From NCBI RefSeq assembly GCF_030544485.1, contig NZ_CP130610.1:2666001-2730000 (forward strand): a stretch of DNA of 64,000 nt, written 5' to 3'. The DNA comes from Halomonas sp. HAL1 (lineage in GTDB: Bacteria > Pseudomonadota > Gammaproteobacteria > Pseudomonadales > Halomonadaceae). The stretch's first letter is position 1; every line of letters begins with the position of its first letter. Position numbers and translations under genes: made by a program. Shown one piece after another: positions 48,870 through 58,353 of this stretch. Below the pieces are notes generated by a model. The model made no database searches. It saw only the letters and a program-made list of their open reading frames with translations, and had not been told where the DNA came from.

Positions 48870-50021
48870 CCACGCCCACTGAAAGTTATACCCACCAAGC
48901 TCGCCTGTTACATCCACTACTTCACCGATAAACCGCAGCTGTGGCAATCCTTTCACTTCAAAGGTTTTGGATGATAGCGCGTCGGTATTGACTCCCCCCA
49001 TGGTCACTTCAGCAGTACGCCATCCTTCAGTACCCGCCGGCTTCAGTTGCCAGGCATTAAGCCTGCCAGCCCATTCGTCCAAGGCGTGATTGGCATATTG
49101 AGCGAGCGGCCGCGCAGGATCATGATCGGGATACCACTCAAGCAACGCTTGGGCCAAGCGCTTCGGAAAACGTTCCGTCAGCCACGTAGAAAGTTGACGC
49201 TTGGGCGTTTCTTGACGCGCCTCACGCAGCGATTCCGCCACATTTTCACCAGGCAATAGATCAACGGTAAGACTCTCCCCTGGCTGCCAAACGCTGGATA
49301 CCTGCAGCATCGCTGGCCCAGACAGGCCGCGATGGGTAAACAGCATAGGATCAACGAAGCGACTGCTGCCAGCACTGGCGGCCACTGGTATGCTAACGCC
49401 CGAGAGTGCCGCTGCACGCGCTTTCCAGGTATCGCTGAGGGTGAACGGCACCAACCCCGGCCGGGTATCGAACACTTCCAAGCCAAATTGACGCGCTATG
49501 TCGTAGCCAAATCCCGTCGCTCCCATGCTCGGAATAGAAAGCCCCCCGCTGGCCACTACCACCACTCCGGCATCAATTTTACCGATCGACGTCGTCAGCC
49601 GCATGGCATTGCCCTGCTGTTCCACGCGGGTAATCTGAGTACTGAGTTTTATTTCAGCCCCAGCCCACTCGCACTCGGTGAGTAGGGTGCGAACAATTTC
49701 CTTGGCGGAGGTTGCGCAGAACAGCTGCCCCGGTGTTTTCTCAACATGCTCAACGCCATGGCGCTCAACGAGCTCGACAAAGTGTTCTGGGCGGTAGCGC
49801 TTGAGCGCCGATATACAAAAGTAAGGATTTGAAGAGTAAAAATGCTGTGGCGTCGTGCCTAGATTGGTAAAGTTGCAGCGGCCGCCGCCGGACATCAGAA
49901 TCTTTTTGCCCGCTTTGTTAGCATGATCAAGCACCAAGACCCGTTTACCGGCATAGCCCGCTTGCGCTGCGCACATCAACCCTGCGGCGCCAGCGCCAAT
50001 GATAACGACATCATAGATCAT
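48837..50021 (-). CDS. yhiN: YhiN/HI0933-family flavoprotein
   Basis: A 394-residue predicted NAD(P)/FAD-dependent oxidoreductase. The N-terminal dinucleotide fold is IIGAGAAGLMCAAQAG, followed by LILMSGGGRCNFTN-type sequence (KILMSGGGRCNFTN). The C-terminal family signature is GEVVDVTGELGGYNFQWAWASG. Substrate is unknown. The ATG at 50021 (MIYDVVIIG) is the family start; the frame continues 24 codons to an ATG at 50093 without a ribosome site. Confidence 0.85.
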   Translation of the reverse strand: MIYDVVIIGAGAAGLMCAAQAGYAGKRVLVLDHANKAGKKILMSGGGRCNFTNLGTTPQHFYSSNPYFCISALKRYRPEHFVELVERHGVEHVEKTPGQLFCATSAKEIVRTLLTECEWAGAEIKLSTQITRVEQQGNAMRLTTSIGKIDAGVVVVASGGLSIPSMGATGFGYDIARQFGLEVFDTRPGLVPFTLSDTWKARAAALSGVSIPVAASAGSSRFVDPMLFTHRGLSGPAMLQVSSVWQPGESLTVDLLPGENVAESLREARQETPKRQLSTWLTERFPKRLAQALLEWYPDHDPARPLAQYANHALDEWAGRLNAWQLKPAGTEGWRTAEVTMGGVNTDALSSKTFEVKGLPQLRFIGEVVDVTGELGGYNFQWAWASGVACGQSC

Positions 50022-50166
50022 AATGGGCAGTTCATATTGGACGACATTCAAGGCGGCTCCGAGTGCAAAAAACAGGCATTCTATCAGGGGCATGCTTGAT
50101 AAATTTTTATATTAAAAAAATACTCTGCATAATAAACGTATAACTATTTACAACACTGAGATCACT

Positions 50167-51249
50167 ATGTCTTTACCGGTTCGACGACGACTGCTTCTAA
50201 GACTCACGCTTGTTCCTTTTGCCCTGCTGTTAGCGCAGGTGGCGTTTGCCCAATCGGCACCGTCTGTCATCGGGACACGGGCAGAAATGACCACCTGGTC
50301 TGACCCCCTTGAAGCGCTGGGGACGCTGAGTGCCGATGAAAGCGTCACGCTTTCCACCACCGTCACGGAAATTGTCTCCGAGATCAATTTCCAGGACGGT
50401 GAACAGGTTGACGAGGGGCAACTGCTTATCCGACTAGAAGATGCCGAAGAGCAGGCGCAACTAAGGGCCTCGCAGGCGCTACGCGAAGAGCGACGCAATG
50501 CCTCGAACCGTGCCACGCAGTTGCAAGACCGTAATCTGGCGGCCAGAGCCGACGTAGAAGATAGCCAGTCCCGCCTGCGTCAGGCAGAAGCCGACATTCA
50601 AGCCATTGAGGCCCAACTAGCCAACTACCAAATAGAAGCTCCCTTCAGTGGCCGCGTTGGGTTTCGTAATATCAGCGTCGGTGCGCTGGTCACCCCAGGA
50701 ATGGATCTGGTGACGTTGGATAAACTAGATGTTATGAAACTGGACTTCAGCGTACCCGAGGTGTTTCTAGGCCGCCTTGCACCAGGATTAATACTAAATG
50801 CCACTACCGCTGCCTTCCCAGACGATATTTTCAGCGGTGAAATTGCCACCATCGGCACTCGGGTCGACCCGGTGACGCGCAGCATTGATGTCCGCGCCGA
50901 ACTCGACAACTCTGACGGCCGGTTGCGCCCTGGCATGCTGATGGAAGTCATCGTTCAGCAACACGTGCGCGACACTATTGTGATCCCTGAAGCCGCTATC
51001 GAACCCAGTGGAGACCGTCATTTTGTGATGCTTATCGAACAAAGTGATGGCACGACTCGCTTGGCACGCCGCGAAGTGGCGATTGGCGAACGACGCAATG
51101 GCGAGGTAGAAATTCTTGAGGGGTTGTCTGCCGATGAGTTAATTGTCGTTCACGGCCTACAACTGGCCCGGGATGGACAAGAAGCCAGACTGATCGGGAT
51201 TGTCGATGACGAGACCGGTATTCGAGCGTTGCTAGAGGCTGACCGCTGA
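50167..51249 (+). CDS. RND efflux periplasmic adaptor
   Basis: A 360-residue membrane fusion protein with a signal peptide (ending AQVAFAQ), lipoyl halves (VSEINFQDGEQVDEGQLL and EAPFSGRVGFRNISVGALV), a coiled-coil hairpin at about residues 100-155 and beta-barrel domains. The sequence is of the MexH/MdtA-like kind that pairs with HAE1 drug pumps. No lipobox Cys is present, so anchoring may be by uncleaved signal or none. Its TGA overlaps the permease ATG by one base. Confidence 0.9.
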   Translation: MSLPVRRRLLLRLTLVPFALLLAQVAFAQSAPSVIGTRAEMTTWSDPLEALGTLSADESVTLSTTVTEIVSEINFQDGEQVDEGQLLIRLEDAEEQAQLRASQALREERRNASNRATQLQDRNLAARADVEDSQSRLRQAEADIQAIEAQLANYQIEAPFSGRVGFRNISVGALVTPGMDLVTLDKLDVMKLDFSVPEVFLGRLAPGLILNATTAAFPDDIFSGEIATIGTRVDPVTRSIDVRAELDNSDGRLRPGMLMEVIVQQHVRDTIVIPEAAIEPSGDRHFVMLIEQSDGTTRLARREVAIGERRNGEVEILEGLSADELIVVHGLQLARDGQEARLIGIVDDETGIRALLEADR

Positions 51250-54200
51250 TGCGCCTTTCGGATATCTCCGTTCAGCGCCCTGTGCTCGCGATGGTGATCG
51301 CGGCGCTGATTATCGCGTTTGGTCTTTTGGCGCTCAATCGCCTGCCATTGCAGGAGTACCCCACCATTGACCCGCCGGTGGTCACTATCGACACCCGCTA
51401 CCCAGGCGCCTCGGCCAGCGTGGTCGAAACGCGCATCACCCAGGTGCTTGAGGATCGCATAGCCGGGGTGGAAGGCATCGAGCTGATTACTTCGCAAAGC
51501 GAAGATGGCCGTTCCCAGATTGAAATCGAATTCGGCATCGATATGGATATCAATGCCGCCGCCAATGATATTCGTGATCGAATTTCCGGCGCCCTGCGCA
51601 ACCTGCCCGACGATGCTGACAACCCCGAGGTCACCAAGGCTGACAGCAGTGAAGAGATAGTGGTGTGGCTCAGCCTTTCCGGTGAAAACTACTCCATTAC
51701 CGAACTCACCGATTACGCTAACCGCTTTCTGGTCGACAGCCTTTCCGTGCAACCAGGCGTGGCACGGGTACGCGTTGGCGGCGGCAGCGACTACGCGATG
51801 CGGGTTTGGCTGGATCGCAATGCACTGGCTGCCCGAGGGCTTACCGTCGGCGATATCGAGGATGCCCTGCGGGCCGAAAACGTAGAGCTCCCGGCAGGCT
51901 CGATTGAATCTGTCGATCGCCAGTTTATCGTTCGCCTTCCCCGCAGCTTTGCCAGCGCTGACGACTTTCAGCGCCTTGCGATCAACTCTCCTCAAAACCA
52001 GAGCGAAAACGGCTACCTGGTGCGCCTTGCCGACGTAGCCCGAGTGGAGGTCGGTGCGGTAGAAGATCGCTCTGTCTTCCGCTCCAACGGTGTGCCCATG
52101 GTCGGGCTTGGCATGATCATGCAGTCCACGGCCAATGTCATCGAGCTTTCCGAGGCGGTGCAGGTAGAGCTTGAACGGCTGCAGGGCACGCTGCCCGAAG
52201 GAATGACGCTTAGCTTGAACTACGATGCCTCACTGTTCGTCTCCGGCGCGATTGATCAGGTCGTCATGACCCTATTTATCGCCATGGGCTTGGTAGTGGT
52301 GGTGATTTTCCTGTTCCTGGGAAACTTGCGCACTACCCTGGTACCCGCGGTAACAGTGCCCATTGCCGTTATTGGCGCGTTTACCGCCCTAGCCGCGATG
52401 AATTTTTCGATCAACCTGTTAACCCTGCTAGCGCTGGTGCTGGCCATTGGCCTGATTGTGGATGACGCCATCGTGGTGCTTGAGAACATCAATCGGCGTA
52501 TGCACGACTACGGTGAAACACCGCTGGTCGCCGCCTTTCGCGGCACCCGGCAGATCGCCTTTGCGGTCATCGCCACCACGCTGGTATTGGTGGCGGTTTT
52601 TGTGCCCCTGAGTATGCTGCAGGGGGACATTGGCCGGCTCTTTTCCGAATTCGCGCTGACCATGGCCGCCGCAGTGGTGATCTCTACCCTACTCGCGTTG
52701 ACACTTACGCCCATGATGGCGTCTAAAATTCTTAAGCCAGGCATGCACGATAGCCGCATTGGTAAAGCCGTACAGTGGCTGCTTAATGGCACCCAGCACC
52801 GCTATCAGGCGACATTGGAGTGGATGCTCAAGATGCGCTGGCTGGTCGTCGCCATGTTCGTGCTGTTGATTGCGGCTACTGCCTGGCTGGCGACAGCGCT
52901 GCCAAATGAATACACCCCGCAGGAGGACCGCGGCAACTTTATCGTATTAGTGAATGGCCCTGAAGGCGCTACCTTCGATTACATGATGGATTATATGGAT
53001 GAAATCGAAGCGCGTATGACGCCGCTGATCGAGAGCGGCGAGCTGGAGCGTGTGGTAGTTCGTGCGCCGCGTGGCTACGGTAATATCGAGAATTTCAACA
53101 GCGGCTTTATTATCGTCAATATGGCTGATTGGGGCAGTCGCCGTAGCGCTTGGGAAATCATGGCCGACGTACGCCAGACACTGAGTACCCTACCCGGCGT
53201 ACAAGCGTTCCCCGTCATGCGCCAGGGCTTTGGGCAACGCACCGAAAAACCGGTCCAGTTTGTACTGGGTGGCGGCACGTATGAGGAACTTGCCCGCTGG
53301 CGAGATATGTTGATCGACCATGTGCGTGAAAACAATCCGCGCTTAACAGCCCTGGAAAGCAACTACAACGAGACCCAACCGCAACTGCGGGTGGAGATCG
53401 ACTACGAGCGTGCTGCCTCGTTAGGCGTTACCGTCTCGGAAATCGGCAGAACGCTGGAAGTGTTGTTGGGCGGTCGCAATGTCACTCGCTATGTGGATGA
53501 GGGTGAGGAGTACGATGTCATCCTGGAAGGTGACCGCGGTAGCCAGAACAGCCCCAGGGCGCTGGATAACATTCAGGTTCGCTCGGCGCGCTCCGGTGAG
53601 CTGATTCCTCTGGCCAGCCTAGTCACGCTTTCCGACTTTGCTGGCGCCAGCACCCTGAATCGCTTTGACCGCATACGCGCGATTACCATTGAGGCCAACC
53701 TGGCAGATGGTTACCCGCTCGGCGAAGCGTTGGCGTACCTAGAGGAGAGCGCTGCTGAGTTGCTGCCAGAAGAGGCACAAACCAATGTGGCAGGCGCATC
53801 GCGCGACTTCCAGCAGGCTAGTGGCGCCACCGCCTTCCTGTTGATAATGGGCGCACTGGTGGTGTTTTTGGTACTCGCTGCCCAGTTCGAGAGCCTAATC
53901 CATCCTTTTGTCATCATGCTCACGGTGCCACTGGCAATGAGCGGCGCCCTGCTTGCCCTACTGCTCACTGGACAGTCGTTGAACATCTACAGTCAAGTAG
54001 GCTTAGTGTTACTGATTGGCTTAGCCGCTAAAAACGGCATTCTGATTGTCGAGTTTGCCAATCAATTGCGTGACGAGGGGAAAGCGTTTCGAGCCGCATT
54101 GATTGAAGCCTCTGTGACACGCTTGAGACCTATCTTAATGACCGCCGTCACCACCATGGCCGGCGCCATTCCATTGATTATCTCGACAGGGCCAGGGGCC

Positions 54201-54392
54201 GAGTCGCGTTTGGTCATCGGTACCGTGATTATGGCGGGGGTCGGTTCAGCCACGCTGTTTACACTGTTTGTCGTGCCCGTGGCATACGACCTGCTGGCAC
54301 GCCATACGGGATCGCCAGGCGCAGTGAAGCGACAGCTCGAAGATGAAATCGCCAATGCCCCTTCCCATGAAGGCGCTTCAGGCAGGCAGTAA
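51249..54392 (+). CDS. RND multidrug efflux permease, HAE1 type
   Basis: A 1047-residue AcrB-fold proton antiporter. It starts MRLSDISVQRPVLAMVIAA and has the canonical TM4 motif GLIVDDAIVVLEN with Asp405-Asp406, needed for proton relay. The second half contains GLAAKNGILIVEFANQLR and RLRPILMTAVTTM, both HAE1 hallmarks. It likely exports hydrophobic or amphiphilic compounds, with a TolC-like channel encoded elsewhere. Coupled to its adaptor by a one-base overlap. Three 15-base imperfect tandem copies start in its last codon. Confidence 0.92.
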   Translation: MRLSDISVQRPVLAMVIAALIIAFGLLALNRLPLQEYPTIDPPVVTIDTRYPGASASVVETRITQVLEDRIAGVEGIELITSQSEDGRSQIEIEFGIDMDINAAANDIRDRISGALRNLPDDADNPEVTKADSSEEIVVWLSLSGENYSITELTDYANRFLVDSLSVQPGVARVRVGGGSDYAMRVWLDRNALAARGLTVGDIEDALRAENVELPAGSIESVDRQFIVRLPRSFASADDFQRLAINSPQNQSENGYLVRLADVARVEVGAVEDRSVFRSNGVPMVGLGMIMQSTANVIELSEAVQVELERLQGTLPEGMTLSLNYDASLFVSGAIDQVVMTLFIAMGLVVVVIFLFLGNLRTTLVPAVTVPIAVIGAFTALAAMNFSINLLTLLALVLAIGLIVDDAIVVLENINRRMHDYGETPLVAAFRGTRQIAFAVIATTLVLVAVFVPLSMLQGDIGRLFSEFALTMAAAVVISTLLALTLTPMMASKILKPGMHDSRIGKAVQWLLNGTQHRYQATLEWMLKMRWLVVAMFVLLIAATAWLATALPNEYTPQEDRGNFIVLVNGPEGATFDYMMDYMDEIEARMTPLIESGELERVVVRAPRGYGNIENFNSGFIIVNMADWGSRRSAWEIMADVRQTLSTLPGVQAFPVMRQGFGQRTEKPVQFVLGGGTYEELARWRDMLIDHVRENNPRLTALESNYNETQPQLRVEIDYERAASLGVTVSEIGRTLEVLLGGRNVTRYVDEGEEYDVILEGDRGSQNSPRALDNIQVRSARSGELIPLASLVTLSDFAGASTLNRFDRIRAITIEANLADGYPLGEALAYLEESAAELLPEEAQTNVAGASRDFQQASGATAFLLIMGALVVFLVLAAQFESLIHPFVIMLTVPLAMSGALLALLLTGQSLNIYSQVGLVLLIGLAAKNGILIVEFANQLRDEGKAFRAALIEASVTRLRPILMTAVTTMAGAIPLIISTGPGAESRLVIGTVIMAGVGSATLFTLFVVPVAYDLLARHTGSPGAVKRQLEDEIANAPSHEGASGRQ

Positions 54393-54432
54393 GTACCTCT
54401 CTAGTAAGTACCTATGCAGTCAGTACCAACGA
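54388..54432 (+). repeat. Three 15-base tandem repeats at the permease stop
   Basis: AGTAAGTACCTCTCT (54388-54402), AGTAAGTACCTATGC (54403-54417) and AGTCAGTACCAACGA (54418-54432) are in exact 15-base register. The first overlaps the TAA stop codon. It looks like local slippage duplication. Confidence 0.6.
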
Positions 54433-54433
54433 A

Positions 54434-54463
54434 AAGGGCCTCCCGGTTAAACGGGAAGCCCTT
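54434..54463. terminator. Bidirectional terminator between RND permease and DUF3617 genes
   Basis: AAGGGCCTCCCG (54434-54445), a 6-base loop and CGGGAAGCCCTT (54452-54463) form a 12-bp stem with one mismatch. On the minus strand it is followed by TTTTCGTT, making a proper rho-independent terminator for the DUF3617 gene. Confidence 0.75.
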
Positions 54464-54490
54464 GCTTTGAACTAGCATTGCTGCTGGCGG

Positions 54491-54919
54491 TTACTCACAC
54501 TCGCCGAGGTACTCGCCTTCAATGACCGTGTTCATGCTCAGCTCGCCCATGGGCGACTGGGTCAGAATATCGACACTGCCTTCAATACGTTCACCCATAA
54601 AACGCATTTCGCCATCGATGGTCGCTTCGCCACCTTCAGCACGGCATACCATGCTGTAACTAAGACCGTCTGCGTTCAAATCCTGATCGAGTAGCTCACA
54701 GCCCTCTTCTTCTTCGATGAAGCCGAATTCAGCGCCCTCAAGCTCTTCCTGAGTAATACACTGGCGCTCGGTTTCCGTTTGATCCGGAATTTCCATTTCG
54801 CCGCTGACGCTGGTTTTGCTGACAAACTCCCATTCACCAGCGGTCACATTGGGGGTTTCAGCCAACGCGACCATCGGAAAGGCCACTAGGGCCGCTACTG
54901 CCATGTTACGTAACATCAT
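54491..54919 (-). CDS. DUF3617 family secreted protein
   Basis: A 142-residue exported protein. A signal peptide ends near residue 20 (MVALA-ET), and the mature part starts ITPGEWE-like (VTAGEWEFVSKTSV), the mark of DUF3617. Four Cys in the mature part (RQCITQEE, EGCELL, MVCRAEG and a C-terminal ECE) could form two disulfides. It is strikingly acidic, as expected for a halophile's exported protein. Function is unknown. The ATG at 54919 is preferred to a GTG four codons upstream. Confidence 0.83.
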   Translation of the reverse strand: MMLRNMAVAALVAFPMVALAETPNVTAGEWEFVSKTSVSGEMEIPDQTETERQCITQEELEGAEFGFIEEEEGCELLDQDLNADGLSYSMVCRAEGGEATIDGEMRFMGERIEGSVDILTQSPMGELSMNTVIEGEYLGECE

Positions 54920-55063
54920 CGCTACTCTCACTGCGTTGCTTTAGGAACCAGCGAATATCCTACCTGATTCAATCCTACGATGCCCTACCTGACGACCACA
55001 CTGCTACACTCACTTCCTTAGAAAAGCTTGATTAAGCGCACTCCATCTAAAAGGAAGCCAACC

Positions 55064-55273
55064 ATGCATGACGACGCCCTAGTCAATTATGACTTCCACT
55101 GCCCTTACTGCGACTCACCGCTGACCTTTCTCATTGATACGTCACAAGGCAGCCATGACACGTGGGAAGATTGCCATCAGTGCTGCGCGCCTATCCAGTT
55201 ACAAGTTGTCGTTTCGCCGATGACCGGCGAACTCGATAGCGTAGTGGCCGGGCGCGACGACGACGTTCTATAG
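55064..55273 (+). CDS. CPXCG-motif zinc-ribbon protein
   Basis: A 69-residue small protein with two Cys pairs, CPYC at about residues 13-16 and CHQC at about 40-43, matching the CPXCG-motif Cys-rich family. Zinc binding is likely and the role is unknown. AAGGAAG precedes the ATG at 55064; an in-frame ATG 12 codons upstream adds a basic tail not typical of the family. It is convergent with potI across 6 bases. Confidence 0.83.
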   Translation: MHDDALVNYDFHCPYCDSPLTFLIDTSQGSHDTWEDCHQCCAPIQLQVVVSPMTGELDSVVAGRDDDVL

Positions 55274-55279
55274 TTTGAA

Positions 55280-56110
55280 TTAAACGTCTTGCAGGGCAGC
55301 CTTTCGCTTGGTTTCGTTGCGGCGCATAAAAAACCAAGCCAACAATGTTGCCAGGGATACGATCAGTATAATCAGCGTGGCAAGCGCATTAATCTTCGGT
55401 GATACGCCCATACGCACCGATGAAAACACCACCATTGGCAGCGTATTCGCTCCTGGGCCCGAGACAAAGCTGGCAATCACTAAGTCATCGAGTGAGAGCG
55501 TAAACGCCAGCAGCCAACCGGCTGCCAGCGCTGGAGTGATAATCGGCAGCGTAATGGAAAAGAAGGTTTTCACCGGCGGCGAGCCCAAGTCCATGGCCGC
55601 CTCTTCAATAGAGTGATCCACTTCTCGCAGGCGCGCCGCCACCACGACCGCGACATAGGCACTGCAAAACGTGGTGTGGGCAATCCAGATCGTCGCCATG
55701 CCACGGTCAGCGGGCCACCCGGTAATCTGCGCCATCTGCACAAACAACAGCAGCAGCGACAGACCGGTAATCACCTCGGGCATGACCAATGGGGCCGTCA
55801 CCATGCTGGAGAGTGCCGTTTTACCCCGGAAATGGCCGTAGCGCGTCATCACAAAGGCCGCTACGGTGCCTAAGCAAACCGCCATGCTGGCAGCGAAAAA
55901 TGCGATCCTCAGACTCGTCCACACCGCCGACAGAATCTGCTCGTCACGAAATAGTTCACCGTACCATTGGGTAGAAAAGCCAGCCCACACGGTGACTAGT
56001 TTCGAGGCGTTAAACGAATACACCACCAGTACAAACATCGGCAGGTAAAGAAACAGCAGGCCAAGCACCAGCATAACCGTTGAGAAGTTGATCCGTCGCA
56101 GGCGGCTCAT
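55280..56110 (-). CDS. potI: PotI, putrescine/polyamine ABC permease
   Basis: A 276-residue inner-membrane permease with six helices and the coupling motif EEAAMDLGSPPVKTFFSITLP. FSLSLDDLVIASFVSGPG-type sequence (TLSLDDLVIASF) is typical of PotC/PotI. Its start overlaps the potH stop by four bases (ATGA). It is the last gene of potF-potG-potH-potI. Confidence 0.93.
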   Translation of the reverse strand: MSRLRRINFSTVMLVLGLLFLYLPMFVLVVYSFNASKLVTVWAGFSTQWYGELFRDEQILSAVWTSLRIAFFAASMAVCLGTVAAFVMTRYGHFRGKTALSSMVTAPLVMPEVITGLSLLLLFVQMAQITGWPADRGMATIWIAHTTFCSAYVAVVVAARLREVDHSIEEAAMDLGSPPVKTFFSITLPIITPALAAGWLLAFTLSLDDLVIASFVSGPGANTLPMVVFSSVRMGVSPKINALATLIILIVSLATLLAWFFMRRNETKRKAALQDV

Positions 56111-57018
56111 GATGCTAGCTCCTTGGACTGATAGCGATGGAACCAGACAATTGGCACCAGTAACAGCAGCAGCATCACCATGGCCAGCGCCGACGCCACG
56201 GGCCAGTCGCGGTTAAGGAAAAACTCCTCCCACAACACCTTACCGATCATTAATGTGTCCGGGCCGCCAAGTAACTCGGGAATCACGAACTCGCCTACCG
56301 CCGGGATAAACACTAGCATCGAACCGGCGACAATCCCCCCCATAGAGAGCGGCAGAGTAACTTTGATAAAGGTATTGACCTTGCGCGAACCCAGGTCGGC
56401 AGCAGCTTCCAATAACGAATTATCCATCCGAGTTAGGTGGGCATACAGCGGCAACACCATAAACGGCAAGTAGGCGTAAACGATACCAATCGTGACCGCA
56501 AACTGGGTATTCATCATGCGTAGCGGAGAATCGATTAGCCCTATCCCTATCAGTAGGTTATTGATCAGCCCGCTATTGCTTAAAATACCCATCCAGGCGT
56601 AGACACGAATCAGAAACGACGTCCACGAAGGCAGCATGACCAGCAGCAGTAACAGCAGCTGCCAGCGAGCCGGTGCCCGCGCCATGGCATACGCCATTGG
56701 GTAGCCGATCAGCAGACAAGCCACCGTCGCTATGAACGCAGTTTTGACGGAGCCCCAATAGGCGGCAATATAGAGCGAATCCGAAAGGAGAAAGAGATAG
56801 TTGCCCAGGTTTAAAAAGACATGTAGCGTCTGGTCGGCATACTCAAGCAGTGGCCCGTAAGGCGGAATCGCAATCGCCGCCTCGGACAGGCTGATTTTGA
56901 GTACCAGCGCAAAAGGCAGCAAGAAAAACAGCGTTAACCAGACGAGCGGAAACGCAATCACTGCCCGCCGCCCCAGTTTCAAGCGTTTGAGCAGTGCTGA
57001 AGAACGAGATGGCTTCAT
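56107..57018 (-). CDS. potH: PotH, putrescine/polyamine ABC permease
   Basis: A 303-residue permease partner of PotI, with a longer N-terminus and a first periplasmic loop (SEAAIAIPPYGPLLEY). The coupling motif is EAAADLGSRKVNTFIKVTLP, and GEFVIPELLGGPDTLMIG is a PotB/PotH block. It follows potG by 52 bases and is translationally coupled to potI. Confidence 0.93.
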   Translation of the reverse strand: MKPSRSSALLKRLKLGRRAVIAFPLVWLTLFFLLPFALVLKISLSEAAIAIPPYGPLLEYADQTLHVFLNLGNYLFLLSDSLYIAAYWGSVKTAFIATVACLLIGYPMAYAMARAPARWQLLLLLLVMLPSWTSFLIRVYAWMGILSNSGLINNLLIGIGLIDSPLRMMNTQFAVTIGIVYAYLPFMVLPLYAHLTRMDNSLLEAAADLGSRKVNTFIKVTLPLSMGGIVAGSMLVFIPAVGEFVIPELLGGPDTLMIGKVLWEEFFLNRDWPVASALAMVMLLLLLVPIVWFHRYQSKELAS

Positions 57019-57070
57019 TGAAGGCAGGCTCCTCGCAGTAGGAAAGGCACCACGCTAGCGGTTCAAGACC

Positions 57071-58252
57071 CTAGCGATTCAGAACAATAGTGCTGTGATC
57101 TTCCCAGTGGACATAGACGCTGTCTTCCCAGGTTGGCCGGTCACCACGGCGTTCCGTATTGGCCATGCTGACTTTGATCATCTGGCCCGACGGCGTGCGC
57201 ACGTAGTAGAGCGAGAAGCCCCCCAAGTAGGCAATATCATCCACCTTGCCTTCCGCCCAGTTATATTCCGTGGTGGGCTTTTCACGGGTTAACCAGATTT
57301 TCTCGGGGCGTATAGCGACCCACACCCGGCGATCCATCGCTTGGGTAGTTATCCCATGATCAATATATATGGGGCGCTCCAGCGCAGGGGCGACGATGCG
57401 GCAGTGGTCGGCAGCATCCTCGATAATTTCCCCTTCAAACAGATTCACCGTACCGACGAACTCTGCCACCATGCGGCTTACCGGGCTTTCATAAATATCC
57501 ACCGGCGAACCTACCTGCTCGATCCAGCCATCGGCCATGATCGCCACACGGTCAGCCATGGTCATGGCTTCTTCCTGGTCGTGCGTCACCATGATGCAGG
57601 TAACGCCTACCTGTTCAATGATCTCGACCACTTCCAGCTGCATTTCAGTGCGTAGTTTTTTGTCCAGCGCTCCCATAGGCTCGTCCAGCAGCAACAGTTT
57701 GGGCCGCTTGGCCAACGAGCGCGCCAGTGCCACCCGCTGACGTTGCCCGCCGGAAAGTTGATGCGGCTTGCGCTTGGCAAAGCGCTCCATGTGCACCAGC
57801 TTGAGCATTTGCGCAACACGGGCGTCGATATCTGCTTTGGGCAGTTTGTCCTGCTTTAAACCAAAGGCAATATTCTGGGCAACCGTCATATGCGGAAATA
57901 AGGCATAAGACTGGAACATCATATTGATGGGCCGCTTGTGAGGCGGCATTGCGGTGATATTGACACCGTCTAACAAAATGCGCCCTTCTGTTGGCGTCTC
58001 AAACCCCGCCAGCATCCGCAGCAAGGTTGATTTCCCCGACCCGGATCCCCCTAATAACGCGAAAATTTCGCCGCGCTTAACCTGCAAATTGACATCATCC
58101 ACCGCCAGCGCATCATCAAATCGTTTGCTTAAGCGCTTGACTTCCAGCACGACGTCCTCGGCAAACCGTGGGGTTTTACCCTGAGGACGTAATGCGGAAG
58201 GAGTGCTTGGCGCAGCAGATGAAGGCTCGTTCGACAGGGGCGTAGTGACCAT
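57071..58252 (-). CDS. potG: PotG, polyamine ABC transporter ATPase
   Basis: A 393-residue ATPase with Walker A GGSGSGKSTLL, Q-loop MMFQSYALFPHMTV, signature LSGGQRQR, Walker B LLLLDEPMGALD and the switch His in [11 protein letters not shown]-terminal TOBE domain starts near residue 300. The N-terminal 35 residues are a Ser/Pro-rich extension before the ATPase core. It lies 101 bases after potF, with hairpins in the gap. Confidence 0.94.
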   Translation of the reverse strand: MVTTPLSNEPSSAAPSTPSALRPQGKTPRFAEDVVLEVKRLSKRFDDALAVDDVNLQVKRGEIFALLGGSGSGKSTLLRMLAGFETPTEGRILLDGVNITAMPPHKRPINMMFQSYALFPHMTVAQNIAFGLKQDKLPKADIDARVAQMLKLVHMERFAKRKPHQLSGGQRQRVALARSLAKRPKLLLLDEPMGALDKKLRTEMQLEVVEIIEQVGVTCIMVTHDQEEAMTMADRVAIMADGWIEQVGSPVDIYESPVSRMVAEFVGTVNLFEGEIIEDAADHCRIVAPALERPIYIDHGITTQAMDRRVWVAIRPEKIWLTREKPTTEYNWAEGKVDDIAYLGGFSLYYVRTPSGQMIKVSMANTERRGDRPTWEDSVYVHWEDHSTIVLNR

Positions 58253-58271
58253 TCGCCACTCCCATCAAAAG

Positions 58272-58335
58272 GCCCGGCAACCCGGGCATTAATAAAGACG
58301 AACAGCGAGCCGGTGAGTGAATGCCTCTGGCTCGC
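58272..58335 (-). terminator. Two hairpins in the potF-potG gap
   Basis: Read on the minus strand, the first hairpin is GCGAGCC (58335-58329) with GGCTCGC (58311-58305). The second is GCCCGG (58287-58282) with CCGGGC (58277-58272), a 4-base loop, followed by CTTTTG. Such hairpins after a binding-protein gene usually protect its message and reduce read-through into the transporter genes. Confidence 0.55.
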
Positions 58336-58353
58336 CGTCGGATAAATGTCGGT

